Source: Helicobacter pylori
GTDB lineage: Bacteria > Campylobacterota > Campylobacteria > Campylobacterales > Helicobacteraceae
Length of the DNA stretch: 64,000 nt
Assembly (NCBI RefSeq): GCF_001653455.1
Contig: NZ_CP011486.1
Coordinates: 1,178,001 to 1,242,000 of the forward strand
Reading direction: 5' to 3'
Shown: positions 24,520 through 33,571 of the stretch, piece after piece
Position numbering within the stretch: the first letter of the stretch is position 1
Layout: every line of letters begins with the position of its first letter
Made by a program: the position numbers and the translations under genes
Notes under the pieces: generated by a model
Told to the model about the DNA's origin: nothing
Database searches by the model: none
Seen by the model: only the letters and a program-made list of their open reading frames with translations

Positions 24520-24676
24520 AAAAACTATCAACATCATCATCGTCATCGTCGCTAAAAATAGACACTATCACATATAAAAGAAAAAGAATAATGAGTGGAG
24601 GGAAAACAAAACAAAGCCCAATGTAAAGCACAGCACCAAGACAACCTCCAACCCATTTAAAAAACTTAATAATCAT
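24512..24676 (-). CDS. Small membrane protein with acidic tail
   Basis: A 54-residue product. The ATG at 24676 is preceded by AAAGGG at about 8 nt. After MIIKFFKWVGG there are two hydrophobic stretches forming one long or two short helices (LGAVLYIGLCFVF and PLIILFLLYVIVSIF). It ends in a soluble tail with six consecutive Asp (FSDDDDDDVDSFFN). The Asp run is encoded by a GAT/GAC repeat, which could vary in length. Positive residues before the helix and acid after it suggest orientation in the inner membrane. No homologue is recognised, and it is convergent with the doubtful ORF on the plus strand. Its consistent membrane-protein composition is the main support. Confidence 0.5.
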   Translation of the reverse strand: MIIKFFKWVGGCLGAVLYIGLCFVFPPLIILFLLYVIVSIFSDDDDDDVDSFFN

Positions 24677-24796
24677 GCAGCAAACCCTTTAAACGCCAAA
24701 TGTTGGAGTGTATCGTTTTTTTGTTTGTCAAGGGGTGGTGGTTAAAAAAAATACGATTGAATGTTTTATAGAATAAAATGATAGTATTGATAATGA

Positions 24797-25360
24797 TTAA
24801 AGTTTAGCCCCTAATTTTAGCGCCCCTAACAAGCCTTCCACATTCAACCCCAACCCCACGCTTAAATTCTTGCTTGAGCTTATAATATAGGGCTTATGAA
24901 AGTCTTCCAAACGCACACAGCCCGCGCTTTCTTGCCACAAACCGCTTTCTAAATACCTTTCTACTTCGCTCCAATCAAACGCCCCTAAACGCGCTCTAAA
25001 AACCGATAAATCCAGCCATTCTAATTTAGGAGAAATCAAGGCAGAGCAGGTTAAAATTTCTATTTCATTGCCATTTTGGAGTTTTAAAAATTCAAGGGCT
25101 TCTTGTTTGTTTTTGGCTTTTCGTTGCATTTGGCCATTCACGCTCACCACGCTATCAGCGACCACGATAGCGCAATGATTGGCAACTAGCGTTTTAGCTT
25201 TTTCTAATTTCCCCTTGCACGCCCAATAAACAAACTCCCTAGGATCTGCAACTTTCAAGCTTTCTTCATCAAAATCTAGCGCTTTTTGTTTGAATGAAAT
25301 CCCATGCTCTTTTAAAAGATTGGATCTAGCGCTAGACTGAGAGCCTAAAATCAATTCCAT
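24797..25360 (-). CDS. maf: Maf-family nucleotide pyrophosphatase
   Basis: A 187-residue Maf/HAM1-like protein. The N-terminal LILGSQSSARSNLLKEHG matches the family phosphate-binding motif (usually SxSPRRxxLL; here the PRR is replaced by SAR). VVADSVVSVNGQMQRKAKNKQEALEFL matches the catalytic D-x-V segment. Maf proteins hydrolyse non-canonical or m5UTP/UTP-type nucleotides and were once linked to septum inhibition. One bp separates its ATG from the alaS stop, so it is co-translated with alaS. Confidence 0.85.
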   Translation of the reverse strand: MELILGSQSSARSNLLKEHGISFKQKALDFDEESLKVADPREFVYWACKGKLEKAKTLVANHCAIVVADSVVSVNGQMQRKAKNKQEALEFLKLQNGNEIEILTCSALISPKLEWLDLSVFRARLGAFDWSEVERYLESGLWQESAGCVRLEDFHKPYIISSSKNLSVGLGLNVEGLLGALKLGAKL

Positions 25361-25361
25361 G

Positions 25362-27905
25362 CTATTTTTCTAAAGCTTTTAAAGCGGTATTTTTCGCTGC
25401 ATTAAGCGCGGCTTGCAATTTTTCAATATCCTTACCTCCAGCGCTCGCAAAATCGTCTCTTCCGCCCCCTTTACCCCCTAAAATTTGCGCCACTTCATTA
25501 GCCCACGCATGCGCTTTTATAGGGGCATTTTTCACCCCGCATGCTAGGCTGATGCGTTCATTTTCTTGTTTGAACACCATAGCGAGCAATTTTTCATGCT
25601 TGTTTTTTAACCGGTCAATCATTTCTTTCACATCGCCTTGATCCACTACGCCCACCACCACGCTTGTGCCATTAATGGTTTCAATGGGTAAATCCATAGG
25701 GGCGGGCGTTTTTTGGCTGTTTTTCACGCTCTCTTTGAGCTTGTTAATGCCGGCTATCACATCGTTATTTTTCAATAAAATCCTAGCGTTTTTAAGCTCT
25801 TTATTCTCTTCTTTAGCCAGTTGGTAAAAGGCTTTCCCGCACACCGCTTCAATACGCCTGACCCCACTGCTCACTCCGCTTTCTTTAAGGATCCTAAACC
25901 CCCCAATAAGCCCGGTATTTTCCACATGAATGCCCCCACACAATTCAATGGACGCTTCCTTAAAGCTCACCACCCGCACATTTTCAGCGTATTTTTCACT
26001 AAACAACGCTAACGCCCCCTTATCTTTGGCTTGATTTAAAGGCATATGCTCCACTTGGCTATTTAAATGCTTGAAAATTTGAGCGTTGACTAAATCTTCT
26101 ACTTGTTCTAACTCTTCATCATTGAGCGCTTTAGGATGCGAAAAGTCAAAGCGCAATCGTTTGGACTCCACCAAACTCCCCGCTTGACTCACATGCGAGC
26201 CTAACACTTCTCTTAAGGCGCTTTGCAATAAATGCGTCGCGCTATGGTGTTTGGCAATTTCTAAGCGTTCATCGCTCACTTGCGCGATCACTTGTTCGCC
26301 TTTTTTTAGCACTTTTTTGATTTGAAGGAGCGAAAAATTAAGCCCAAAAAAGTTTTTTGTATCCAACACTAAAGCCGCTTCTTCATTGCCCTTTAAAAGT
26401 GCGCCCCTATCGCCTATAGCCCCCCCACCTTCTGCGTAAAAAGGGGTTTTTTCTAACAACACCCAAACTTCTTGATTAGGATTTGCTTCTGTTATTTCTT
26501 TAAAATCGCTATCAAAAAACCCTAAAGCTTGGCTAGAACATTCTGTCGTTTCATACCCCACGAAGATATTAGGTGCATAAGCGTTTAAAATGGCGCTAAA
26601 ATCGGCGTTGTTTTGCTTGCCTTTCCATGAGGCTTTAGAGCGTTTCACCTGCTCTTGCATGCAACTTTCAAAACCTTGCATATCCACGCACGCCCCATGG
26701 CTTCTTAGCATGTCGTTTGTCAAATCCAAAGGGAAACCAAAAGTGTCATACAGCTTGAAAGCGATCTTGCCATCAAAGATTTTATTATCATTCAAATGCT
26801 TTAAAGACAAATTGAATAATTCCATGCCAGATTCCAAAGTCTCTAAAAAGCGCTCTTCTTCTTCAAAGCACTCTTTCATCACCATGTCTTTAGACTCTTT
26901 CAAATACGCATGCGTGTTGGCAAATTGTTCGCACACCACGCCCACGACTTTGTATAAAAACGCTTCTTTCAAGCCCATTAAATACCCATGCCTTAAAGCG
27001 CGCCTTAAAATACGCCTTAAAACATAGCCACGGCCTTCCTTATTAAAATGCACCCCTTGAGCGAGCAAAAACGCCACCGCCCTTGCATGATCGGCTACCA
27101 CTCTAAAGCTTGGCTGAAATTCGCTCGCATAATCCAAGCTTGTAAGCTCGCTGATTTCTTTCATTAAGGGTGCAAATAATGAAGAATCAAAATTATTGAG
27201 CTTATGTTCTAAAAGCGCTTGCACCCTTTCTAACCCCATGCCCGTATCAATGCTAGGCTTTGGCAAGGGGGATAAAACGCCATCATTAGAGCGTTCGTAT
27301 TGCATGAACACTAAATTCCAAATTTCTAAAAACCTATCGCCCTCGCCCCCAAAATAATCCTCACTCCCCTTAAAGTGTTTTTCGCCTTGATCAATATAAA
27401 TTTCACTGCAAGGCCCACAAGGCCCGCTATCGCCCATTTGCCAGAAATTATCTTTATCGCCCATTTTTTTAATCCTGTCAAAAGGCACAAACTTTTCCCA
27501 CAATTTAACGGCTTCATCGTCTTTCTCATGCACGCTGATATGCAAATCTTTAGGCTTAAACCCCAAATTTTTGGTTACAAATTCCCACGCAAACAAAATC
27601 GCTTCTTCTTTGAAATAATCCCCAAAAGAGAAATTCCCTAACATTTCAAAAAGCGTGTGGTGTCTTGCGGTGTAACCGACATTTTCTAAATCGTTATGCT
27701 TGCCTCCTGCGCGCATGCATAGTTGCGAGCTTGTCGCTCTAGGAATGCTAGGGCGTGGCACAATCCCAGTAAAAATATCTTTAAATTGCACCATGCCAGC
27801 GTTAGTAAAAAGCAAGGTAGCATCATTAGGCACTAAAGGCATGCTAGGATAAATTGCATGCCCTTTATTTTGAAAAAATTGTAAAAATTCGTTGCGAATG
27901 TCCAT
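25362..27905 (-). CDS. alaS: Alanyl-tRNA synthetase
   Basis: An 847-residue class II synthetase, full length. Recognisable parts are the N-terminal motif with FTNAGMVQFKDIFTG, motif 2 around RHHTLFEMLGNFSFGDYF, and motif 3 near RVVADHARAVAFLLAQG. The editing domain follows with HSATHLLQSALREVLGSHV and ELCGGIHVENTG (zinc/editing His and Cys). The C-terminal region is GGKGGGRDDFASAGG. It charges tRNA-Ala and clears mischarged Ser or Gly. The ribosome binding site AAAAGGA precedes the ATG. maf follows immediately. Confidence 0.97.
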   Translation of the reverse strand: MDIRNEFLQFFQNKGHAIYPSMPLVPNDATLLFTNAGMVQFKDIFTGIVPRPSIPRATSSQLCMRAGGKHNDLENVGYTARHHTLFEMLGNFSFGDYFKEEAILFAWEFVTKNLGFKPKDLHISVHEKDDEAVKLWEKFVPFDRIKKMGDKDNFWQMGDSGPCGPCSEIYIDQGEKHFKGSEDYFGGEGDRFLEIWNLVFMQYERSNDGVLSPLPKPSIDTGMGLERVQALLEHKLNNFDSSLFAPLMKEISELTSLDYASEFQPSFRVVADHARAVAFLLAQGVHFNKEGRGYVLRRILRRALRHGYLMGLKEAFLYKVVGVVCEQFANTHAYLKESKDMVMKECFEEEERFLETLESGMELFNLSLKHLNDNKIFDGKIAFKLYDTFGFPLDLTNDMLRSHGACVDMQGFESCMQEQVKRSKASWKGKQNNADFSAILNAYAPNIFVGYETTECSSQALGFFDSDFKEITEANPNQEVWVLLEKTPFYAEGGGAIGDRGALLKGNEEAALVLDTKNFFGLNFSLLQIKKVLKKGEQVIAQVSDERLEIAKHHSATHLLQSALREVLGSHVSQAGSLVESKRLRFDFSHPKALNDEELEQVEDLVNAQIFKHLNSQVEHMPLNQAKDKGALALFSEKYAENVRVVSFKEASIELCGGIHVENTGLIGGFRILKESGVSSGVRRIEAVCGKAFYQLAKEENKELKNARILLKNNDVIAGINKLKESVKNSQKTPAPMDLPIETINGTSVVVGVVDQGDVKEMIDRLKNKHEKLLAMVFKQENERISLACGVKNAPIKAHAWANEVAQILGGKGGGRDDFASAGGKDIEKLQAALNAAKNTALKALEK

Positions 27906-28023
27906 GGGTATTCCTTTTTGTCGTTTTATCGCGCTTTTTAAGGCTATTTTATAGCGCTTTTAAGTTGTTTTTTTAAAAAGATAGTTTATTATACTTTAAA
28001 CATCCAAAATAAAGGAGAAAACC

Positions 28024-28254
28024 ATGTTCCATGAATTTAGAGACGAAATCAGCGTGTTAAAAGCGAATAATCCGCATTTTGATAAGATTTTTGAGAAACA
28101 CAACCAGCTTGATGATGACATTAAAACCGCCGAGCAACAAAACGCTAGCGATGCAGAAATCAGCCACATGAAAAAACAAAAATTGAAACTAAAAGATGAA
28201 ATCCACAGCATGATCATAGAGTATAGAGAAAAGCAAAAATTTGAGCATGCTTAA
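28024..28254 (+). CDS. DUF465 (YdcH-like) small protein
   Basis: A 76-residue highly charged helical protein with the layout of DUF465/YdcH: an FHEFRDEISVLKANNPHFDKIFEKHNQLDDDI half followed by a second helix with KKQKLKLKDEIHSMI. A two-helix hairpin is expected. The function is unknown. The strong ribosome binding site AAAGGAG and a TATACT -10 (near 27990) support expression as a single gene. In H. pylori this gene flanks the bab locus next to rpsR. Confidence 0.8.
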   Translation: MFHEFRDEISVLKANNPHFDKIFEKHNQLDDDIKTAEQQNASDAEISHMKKQKLKLKDEIHSMIIEYREKQKFEHA

Positions 28255-28280
28255 ACATTCATCTTTTTAAAACACGCTCA

Positions 28281-28302
28281 AACGCTTTTGAAGGCGTTTG
28301 GC
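28281..28302 (+). terminator. Terminator after the DUF465 gene
   Basis: CAAACGC and GCGTTTG arms form a 7-bp stem around TTTTGAAG. The downstream T content is modest (GATTTTATT), so strength is uncertain. Confidence 0.45.
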
Positions 28303-28418
28303 TTGCGATTTTATTAGATCTGCTAAACTTAACCCCTTGATTTCAAATTAAAGCGTTAAGTTGCTTTTAACTTCAATGTTTTTCTATTTTTAAAAAATGG
28401 GTTTTAAAATTTTGTTTT

Positions 28419-28518
28419 ATCGTTTTAGATCTGATTTTGTTGTAAAAATCATTTTCTTAAGTTTTATTTAAAATATTTAAAAACGCATTTTCTTAAAGAA
28501 TAGAGAGTATTTTGAAAC
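28419..28518 (+). repeat. 100-bp direct repeat, left copy
   Basis: It runs from ATCGTTTTAGATCTG to TATTTTGAAAC. Aligned without gaps to 28777-28876 it differs at about 10 positions by my count. Its right third is also the beginning of the dispersed repeat (TTTTCTTAAAGAATAG). Confidence 0.8.
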
Positions 28519-28600
28519 CATTCCCCCCTACAAACCCCAACCAAAAACCCCTAAAAAGAGCGCTTTTAAAGAGATTGTTGCTTGATTACACAAACTTTTT
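28483..28600 (+). repeat. Dispersed intergenic repeat, copy 3
   Basis: The blocks CATTTTCTTAAAGAATAG, TATTTTGAAACCATTC, CCCCTACAAACCCCAACC, AAAAACCCCTAAAAAG, AGCGCTTTTAAAG and TTGCTTGATTA appear in the same order as in copies 1, 2 and 4. The palindrome is half degraded here (GCTTGATTACACAAAC). Confidence 0.6.
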
Positions 28601-28776
28601 ATTGTTGGTTATAAAAAACGCCTTTGAGTGTTTTTTGTGATTAGCGTTTGAAAATAAAAACATTGTTTTGCAAAAAAATAAAAAGAATTAGAAAGATAAA
28701 AGCTCTGTTAGTAAAAGAAAAAGTTTAAAAAAATAAAAACTTTGTCAGTGAGAAAAAACTTTATGAGCAAAAAACA

Positions 28777-28876
28777 ATCGTTTTAGATCTTATTTTGTTG
28801 TAAAACTTATTTTCTTAAGTTTTATTTAAAATAGTGAAAAACTTATTTTCTTAAAGAATAGGGTGGATTTTGAAAC
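28777..28876 (+). repeat. 100-bp direct repeat, right copy
   Basis: It runs from ATCGTTTTAGATCTT to GATTTTGAAAC. It ends 11 bp before the ATG of the orphan outer-membrane-protein start (minus strand, 28889). The dispersed-repeat words are truncated here: the C-rich part is replaced by the start codon and leader. Confidence 0.8.
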
Positions 28877-28889
28877 TGGTTTTTTTCAT
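28851..28889 (-). pseudogene. Orphan start of a lost outer-membrane-protein gene (bab locus)
   Basis: An AGGAG ribosome binding site (28900-28896) with 6-nt spacing precedes ATG AAA AAA, after which the frame runs into repeat DNA and stops after 12 codons (peptide MKKTSFKIHPIL). MKK is the typical beginning of H. pylori outer membrane signal peptides, and this is the normal site of a bab gene. I read it as the 5' stub left after loss of the gene body. Confidence 0.6.
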
Positions 28890-28947
28890 AACATTCTCCT
28901 TTTTAAAATGGGTTTGAAATTTGATGCATTGGACATGCATGGGGTGT

Positions 28948-28976
28948 ATTATAGCGTAAAAGCGTTTTTTTTTTTT
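28948..28976 (-). promoter_or_regulatory. Orphan promoter with A12 tract
   Basis: On the minus strand a run of 12 A (28976-28965) lies 11 nt upstream of a consensus TATAAT (28953-28948). The transcript would begin near 28941 and reach the AGGAG and ATG at 28889. Poly-A tracts of varying length in this position are known to tune expression of bab and other outer-membrane genes in H. pylori. Confidence 0.6.
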
Positions 28977-29064
28977 GTAATTTGGAGAAAATTTTAGAAT
29001 TTTTGCACTTTTTTATGTTTTTTGCGCTTTTGTTGGGGTGGCATCGGTGGGGTTGAAAACTACC

Positions 29065-29087
29065 GCTTGACTAAAATCAAGCTTTTT
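29065..29087 (+). terminator. Hairpin related to the dispersed-repeat palindrome
   Basis: GCTTGACTAAAATCAAGC followed by TTTTT. The stem is GCTTGA/TCAAGC plus partial pairing. It is the same palindrome as in repeat copies 2 and 4 but stands alone here. On the plus strand no gene precedes it. Confidence 0.45.
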
Positions 29088-29163
29088 GATCTTGCCTTAA
29101 AAATGATTTTTAACGCTTTTTAATAATTTAATGTTTAACAAAAGCCAAACACGATTAAAACCA

Positions 29164-29181
29164 AAGGGGGCATGCCCCCTT
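29164..29181 (-). terminator. rpsF-ssb-rpsR operon terminator
   Basis: A perfect palindrome AAGGGGGCATGCCCCCTT lies 19 bp after the rpsR stop. The GC-rich stem is followed by a T-containing stretch on the minus strand. Confidence 0.65.
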
Positions 29182-29200
29182 ATTAGTTCTAATCAAACGC

Positions 29201-29458
29201 TTAATGCTGTTTAAAAGGGCTATCCACGACTTTTTTCCTGTCCACAATGTAGGGGATTAAGGCCATGTGGCGGGCTCTTTTAATCGCTACTTCCACCCTT
29301 TCTTGCCACTTTTTGCTATTACCCGTCAATCTCCTGGGCATGATTTTATAGCGCTCTGATAGTGTGTGCTTGAGCATGTCCAAATCTTTATAGTCAATAA
29401 AGCTGATTTTAGCTTCAGTGTATTTGCAATAGCGTTTTGAATAGCGTTTTCTTTCCAT
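29201..29458 (-). CDS. rpsR: 30S ribosomal protein S18
   Basis: An 85-residue basic S18. The motifs [21 protein letters not shown] and [20 protein letters not shown] followed by a basic helix are diagnostic. S18 binds 16S rRNA with S6 on the platform. It is the last gene of the rpsF-ssb-rpsR operon, 23 bp after ssb. In H. pylori this gene marks one flank of a bab adhesin locus. Confidence 0.96.
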   Translation of the reverse strand: MERKRYSKRYCKYTEAKISFIDYKDLDMLKHTLSERYKIMPRRLTGNSKKWQERVEVAIKRARHMALIPYIVDRKKVVDSPFKQH

Positions 29459-29481
29459 AATGTCTCCTTAAATTTTCACCC

Positions 29482-30027
29482 TTAAAAGGGGATTTCTTCT
29501 TCATCAATGTTGATTTCAGGCACGCTGTTTTGGTATTTAGACGGCTGTGCCTGCAAATTCTCTTTAGCGTAAGCGTTTTGTGGATAACTAGGGGCTTGGT
29601 TAAAAGGATCCTGGCTAGGAGCGTTATAATTGGTAGGATAAGCGTTGTTGGAATTCTCATGCATCATGCTATCTTGCATGGCGTTCGCTTGGGGATTGTC
29701 TGACTTTTTATCCATAAATTGCAACGAGTCCGCTGTGATAGTGTGGCGGGAATTTTTTTTGCCCGTTTGATCCATCCAACTCTCATAAGTCAAACGCCCT
29801 TCTATCAAAACGCTTGACCCCTTGCTCAAATACTGGTTAGCGATTTCAGCCGTTCGCCCAAACAGACGCACGTCTATAAAGCACACTTCTTCGCCCAGCG
29901 TGCCATCTTGTTTTTTAAAACGCCTGCTTGTCGCTAAACCTATTGTAGCTGCAGCCGAACCGCTAGGCAAATATTTCAACTCCACATTCCTAGTCAAACG
30001 CCCTACCATAATCACTTTATTAAACAT
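29482..30027 (-). CDS. ssb: Single-stranded DNA-binding protein
   Basis: A 181-residue SSB. The OB fold occupies about 1-108 ([24 protein letters not shown]-like [13 protein letters not shown], and [14 protein letters not shown]). A Gln/Asn/Pro-rich linker follows, then the acidic tip DEEEIPF, which recruits replication and repair proteins. It lies between rpsF and rpsR, a conserved bacterial arrangement. Confidence 0.96.
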   Translation of the reverse strand: MFNKVIMVGRLTRNVELKYLPSGSAAATIGLATSRRFKKQDGTLGEEVCFIDVRLFGRTAEIANQYLSKGSSVLIEGRLTYESWMDQTGKKNSRHTITADSLQFMDKKSDNPQANAMQDSMMHENSNNAYPTNYNAPSQDPFNQAPSYPQNAYAKENLQAQPSKYQNSVPEINIDEEEIPF

Positions 30028-30043
30028 GATAAGCCCCTATTTT

Positions 30044-30472
30044 TCACTCGCTATGAGATTCTTTACTTCCTGCTTCCTCTGTGTGATGAGAGTGCGTGTG
30101 TTCGGTTTTTTCGTGTTTTTCTTTAGCGTGTGATGGCTTTTTATTCGCCCTATCCACTAACGCATGCCACGCCTCTACTTCTTTCTTGCTTTCGTATTTG
30201 ATCACAATGAAACGCAACACATCTTCATTAATGCGATACAATCTTTCAAGCTCCAAAATCATTGACGGCTCTGCCTTGAAATACATCACATAATAATAGC
30301 CTCTTTTATGCTTTTTGATTTCATAAGCTAGATTACGCATGCCCATATCCAGGCTCGTTTCAATCACGCCGTGATGCTTAGTGATCACTTCTTTATAAAA
30401 CTCAATCTTTGATTTAATCTCTTCTTCTACTAAAGTAGGTTTGAGAATAAACATCGTTTCATAATGCCTCAT
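30044..30472 (-). CDS. rpsF: 30S ribosomal protein S6
   Basis: A 142-residue S6. The start [14 protein letters not shown] is standard, and the ATG at 30472 has a perfect AAGGAG ribosome binding site; the frame is open 16 codons further upstream without one. The core ([20 protein letters not shown]) is typical. After about residue 110 comes a charged extension rich in His, Lys and Glu ([18 protein letters not shown]) that E. coli S6 replaces with an acidic tail. It is the first gene of the operon with ssb and rpsR. Confidence 0.95.
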   Translation of the reverse strand: MRHYETMFILKPTLVEEEIKSKIEFYKEVITKHHGVIETSLDMGMRNLAYEIKKHKRGYYYVMYFKAEPSMILELERLYRINEDVLRFIVIKYESKKEVEAWHALVDRANKKPSHAKEKHEKTEHTHSHHTEEAGSKESHSE

Positions 30473-30480
30473 CCATTCTC

Positions 30481-30543
30481 CTTGTGGTTGTATAGCCCTT
30501 TTTTTACTAAAAAAGAGCAAGGTCTAAAAAACTTTTGATTATA
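30481..30543 (-). promoter_or_regulatory. rpsF operon promoter and leader hairpin
   Basis: A consensus TATAAT (30543-30538) gives a 5' UTR of about 60 nt. In it GCTCTTTTTT and AAAAAAAGGGC can pair around AGT (about 30515-30492), ending shortly before the AAGGAG of rpsF. In other bacteria S6:S18 represses this operon through a leader stem. Whether this stem does so is unknown. Confidence 0.5.
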
Positions 30544-30624
30544 CCTTTCTTTCGCTTGTTTTTGGATTAAATTTGGTTTTATTGAAATATTGAACCTAAA
30601 ATCTAAAAACACCTTTCAGTATTT

Positions 30625-31647
30625 TCAAGGATTAATAATCTTTTGAATTTGGGTCAAATACAAAAAGCCTAGTTCCTTTTGCCCTTGCATGCTTTGAATG
30701 TGCCACAATCTAAAAATTTCAAAAACCCTTTTATAGCCGGCCTCTTTCAAACGCAGGGCGTTTTTAGCGTAATTTTCAGCAATTTCTTTAGGGGGAGCGT
30801 AGCCTAAAACCTCTTTAGCGTCCATTGAACCGGTCGTTTTAATGCGAGCGAAAAATAAAAAAAGCTGGTAAAAATACCTTTCCAAACCCCTTAAAATATC
30901 CGCATCCCTCTTGCCCTCTTTTAATAAATAATCATAAATATCAAGAACGCTTTTTTTAAGAAAAAGCCCTAAAATGAGCTTTTGCAAATCCATATCCCCC
31001 GCATTGGAGCTTAGTTCTTGAATGTCTTCTAAAGTGATGGGCGCATTTAAAATCGCTAGTTTGTCTAAATCGTTAAACGCAACGCCTAAATCTTCGTTAT
31101 TGATTTCAAAAAGAGCGTTTAAAAGATGGCTGCTGATGTCTAAATGTAAAAAATTAGCCCTTTCTTGCAAGAATTTCAAACTCTCCCAAGTTTTAGGGGT
31201 AAAAAAGCGCGCGCAAACCGCTTCATCTCTCAAGGGGCTTTTTTGGAAAAATTTAACGATAGCTTCACTGCTGTATTTGTATTTGGTGGTGTCGCTTTTA
31301 GCGTTATAAAGCCCTATGATAAGCCTGTTATGGCTAGGCCGCTCTAGGGCTTTTAAAAAAAGATTAATATCATTTTCTTTAAATTTCTTATGCAATGCAA
31401 AGTCTAGTTTTAAAACAACCAAACTGCTCTCGCCAAATAAAGAATTTTGCTCTAAAAGGGTCGCAATCTGGTTTTTTTCATAATCGCTCGCATAAAAAAG
31501 CGAAGTTTCTATGTTAGGGTTATTGAGTTTAATGAGTGAGCCAATCGCTTGAGCGTAATAATGGATGAAAAAATCAAACTCCCCATACAAAAACACCGCT
31601 TTAGGGAGACGTTGTTTTAAATACTGATCCAAATCTTTACGATACAT
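30625..31647 (-). CDS. holA: DNA polymerase III delta subunit
   Basis: A 340-residue delta subunit, the clamp-opening wrench of the clamp loader. The N-terminal part resembles the family (FLYGEFDFFIHYYAQAI), followed by LVVLKLDF and a C-terminal helical collar domain (FYQLFLFFARIK). Sequence conservation in this family is low; position next to rnr and length support the call. It overlaps rnr by 11 bp. Confidence 0.82.
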   Translation of the reverse strand: MYRKDLDQYLKQRLPKAVFLYGEFDFFIHYYAQAIGSLIKLNNPNIETSLFYASDYEKNQIATLLEQNSLFGESSLVVLKLDFALHKKFKENDINLFLKALERPSHNRLIIGLYNAKSDTTKYKYSSEAIVKFFQKSPLRDEAVCARFFTPKTWESLKFLQERANFLHLDISSHLLNALFEINNEDLGVAFNDLDKLAILNAPITLEDIQELSSNAGDMDLQKLILGLFLKKSVLDIYDYLLKEGKRDADILRGLERYFYQLFLFFARIKTTGSMDAKEVLGYAPPKEIAENYAKNALRLKEAGYKRVFEIFRLWHIQSMQGQKELGFLYLTQIQKIINP

Positions 31648-33571
31648 GCTCTTTAATCCTTTCTGTGATTTCGCCCCTAACTTGCCCTAAAATCAAATTA
31701 GCATGCGTGATTTTAACGCGCACCTTTTCTAAGGGTTTAAAAATCTTGTTCGTTTTCACTAAAACCTTAAGCCCCACCCACTCTTTTAGCCCCACGATCA
31801 CCCAATCTTTAATTTCTAAAACAACGCCCAAAAACTCTTTTTCTAAATGCTCTAAGGCTAAGCGGGCGAATTTGCGTTTGACAAAATCCCTTTCAATCAA
31901 AGCAACTTTTTTTTGTAAAGCGTTCAACTCAGAGCATAATTCAGGCATTTCTTCTAACAAATACGAGCAGCCTTTAGCTTGATAAAACAACAATTCTTTT
32001 AAAAGCCTGTGCAAGGCTAGATCGCTGTATCGTCTAATGGGCGAAGTGAAATGCGTATAGCTAGCAAACCCCAAACCAAAATGGCTTTCTTGCATGGGGC
32101 TATAAAGGGCTAAATTTTGAGATTTAATCATTAAGCGCGAAATTTCTCTTTCTGCATTCTTTTCTTGGGCTATTTTTAAGGCATGCTCTAAAAAAGGAAA
32201 AAAACCCATGCCTTTAGGGCGCATGATTTCATAATCAAAAAGCTTGCCGTAGAGGCGTTTTTGCTGCTCTAAACTTGGCTCTTTATGGGTGCGGTATATC
32301 CCCCTATTGTGAAAGTATTTATCTAATAATCTCGCGCTAGACTGGTTGGCTAAAAGCATGGCTTCTTCTATAAGGGTGTGTGCATCGCTTTCTTGTTGCG
32401 TTTCAATCTTTTCTATACGCCCTTCTTGGTTTAAATACAGCTTGTTTTCAAACGAATTGAAATTAAACCCTTTTTTCAAACGCTCCTTTTTTAACTTCAA
32501 AGCCATTTCTAAAAACCCTAAAAGGCTTTGTTGCAAATCTTTATCTAAAGCGCTTTGATTAGCGCTTAAAAAATGATTGATCTCTTCATAAGTGCAATTA
32601 GCCCTAACTTCAATAACGCCTTGAGATAATTGAGCGTTTTTCACATCGTCTAAAGGGATTTCATACACCAAAGCCAAGCGTTTTTCAAACGCCTTTAATG
32701 AGCATGCCCCTTGAGACAAACTCAAAGGCAGCATGGGATAGACGCTATTAGGGAAATACACGCTAAAGCCCCTAAGCCTAGCTTCTTTATCCAAACTGGA
32801 ATATTTCGGCACCAATTCGCTCACATCAGCAACCGCCACAAACAAAACCCTTTTTTCTGGATCATAAAAAATCGCATCGTCAAAATCTTTAGCGTCTTTG
32901 GGGTCAATGGTGATAAAAGGGATATGAGAATAATCCACCCTATTTTTAAAATCGCTCGCTTTAAGTTGCGCGTAGCGTTTGGCTAAATCCAAGCAATCTT
33001 TTGAAAACTCTTTCACTCTGTCAAAAAGGCTTAAAGAAAGGTTTTCATCTATCAAAGGATCTTCTAAAGCCCCTAAAACCTCGCTGATCTCACGCTTTTT
33101 AAGATCCACTTTCACTACGCAATGCCTGGGCAATTCCAATAAGGATTTTTGGCTGTGTTTTAAGATAAGGGCTTTTTTAAAAGGCTCTTTAAAAGGGATA
33201 GCCACAATTTGGTTGTTTTCTTTTGCCAAGTAGGCGATTATCGTATGGTCTTCGTTTAAAAAAGCGGCTTTAAAAAAGGCTGTGGGGCGTTTTTTAAAAT
33301 ATTCTATTTCACATAAAATTAGCGCGTCTGTTTTAAAAGATGGGGGTAAGTTTTTGATTAAAGGGTCTTTAGGGTAATTCCTCGCTAAAGAAATCAAAAA
33401 CGCCTTATTTTTTACCCGTTCAATCCTGCCTATATCAAAGCCTTCTTTTAGAATATAGCGTTCCTTTTTGAACTCAATTGCTTCTTTTAAAACGCCTTTT
33501 TCTATTAAGGGGGCGAATCGTTTAGGGATCTTTTTAACCCCAAAAAACAGGCTTCTTAAAAACCCTTGCAT
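31637..33571 (-). CDS. rnr: Ribonuclease R (RNB-family exoribonuclease)
   Basis: A 644-residue RNase II/R enzyme, a processive 3'-5' exoribonuclease that degrades structured RNA. The catalytic RNB motif with four Asp is [15 protein letters not shown] (about 222-236), and the downstream [20 protein letters not shown] signature is at about 535-554. A C-terminal S1-like segment (about 580-640) ends the protein. Length is below E. coli RNase R (813), mainly because the N-terminal helix-turn-helix/cold-shock region and the basic tail are short. It overlaps aroE and holA. Confidence 0.92.
   Translation of the reverse strand: MQGFLRSLFFGVKKIPKRFAPLIEKGVLKEAIEFKKERYILKEGFDIGRIERVKNKAFLISLARNYPKDPLIKNLPPSFKTDALILCEIEYFKKRPTAFFKAAFLNEDHTIIAYLAKENNQIVAIPFKEPFKKALILKHSQKSLLELPRHCVVKVDLKKREISEVLGALEDPLIDENLSLSLFDRVKEFSKDCLDLAKRYAQLKASDFKNRVDYSHIPFITIDPKDAKDFDDAIFYDPEKRVLFVAVADVSELVPKYSSLDKEARLRGFSVYFPNSVYPMLPLSLSQGACSLKAFEKRLALVYEIPLDDVKNAQLSQGVIEVRANCTYEEINHFLSANQSALDKDLQQSLLGFLEMALKLKKERLKKGFNFNSFENKLYLNQEGRIEKIETQQESDAHTLIEEAMLLANQSSARLLDKYFHNRGIYRTHKEPSLEQQKRLYGKLFDYEIMRPKGMGFFPFLEHALKIAQEKNAEREISRLMIKSQNLALYSPMQESHFGLGFASYTHFTSPIRRYSDLALHRLLKELLFYQAKGCSYLLEEMPELCSELNALQKKVALIERDFVKRKFARLALEHLEKEFLGVVLEIKDWVIVGLKEWVGLKVLVKTNKIFKPLEKVRVKITHANLILGQVRGEITERIKEHVS

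Larger units (their letters stand above)
28255..29200. other. Non-coding bab-type locus without a bab gene
   Basis: About 945 bp with no gene. From left to right it holds the terminator of the DUF465 gene, the first 100-bp direct repeat running into dispersed-repeat copy 3, an A-rich stretch (28660-28780), and the second direct repeat. Then come the orphan start site of an outer-membrane-protein gene on the minus strand with its promoter, and the hairpins before rpsR. In sequenced H. pylori strains a bab adhesin gene often occupies the gap between this DUF465 gene and rpsR; here no adhesin coding sequence remains beyond the first codons. Confidence 0.7.

Noticed and set aside
28660-28780. A-rich stretch in the empty bab locus as a coding remnant
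   Set aside because: All frames are interrupted and no outer-membrane-protein-like pattern is seen.
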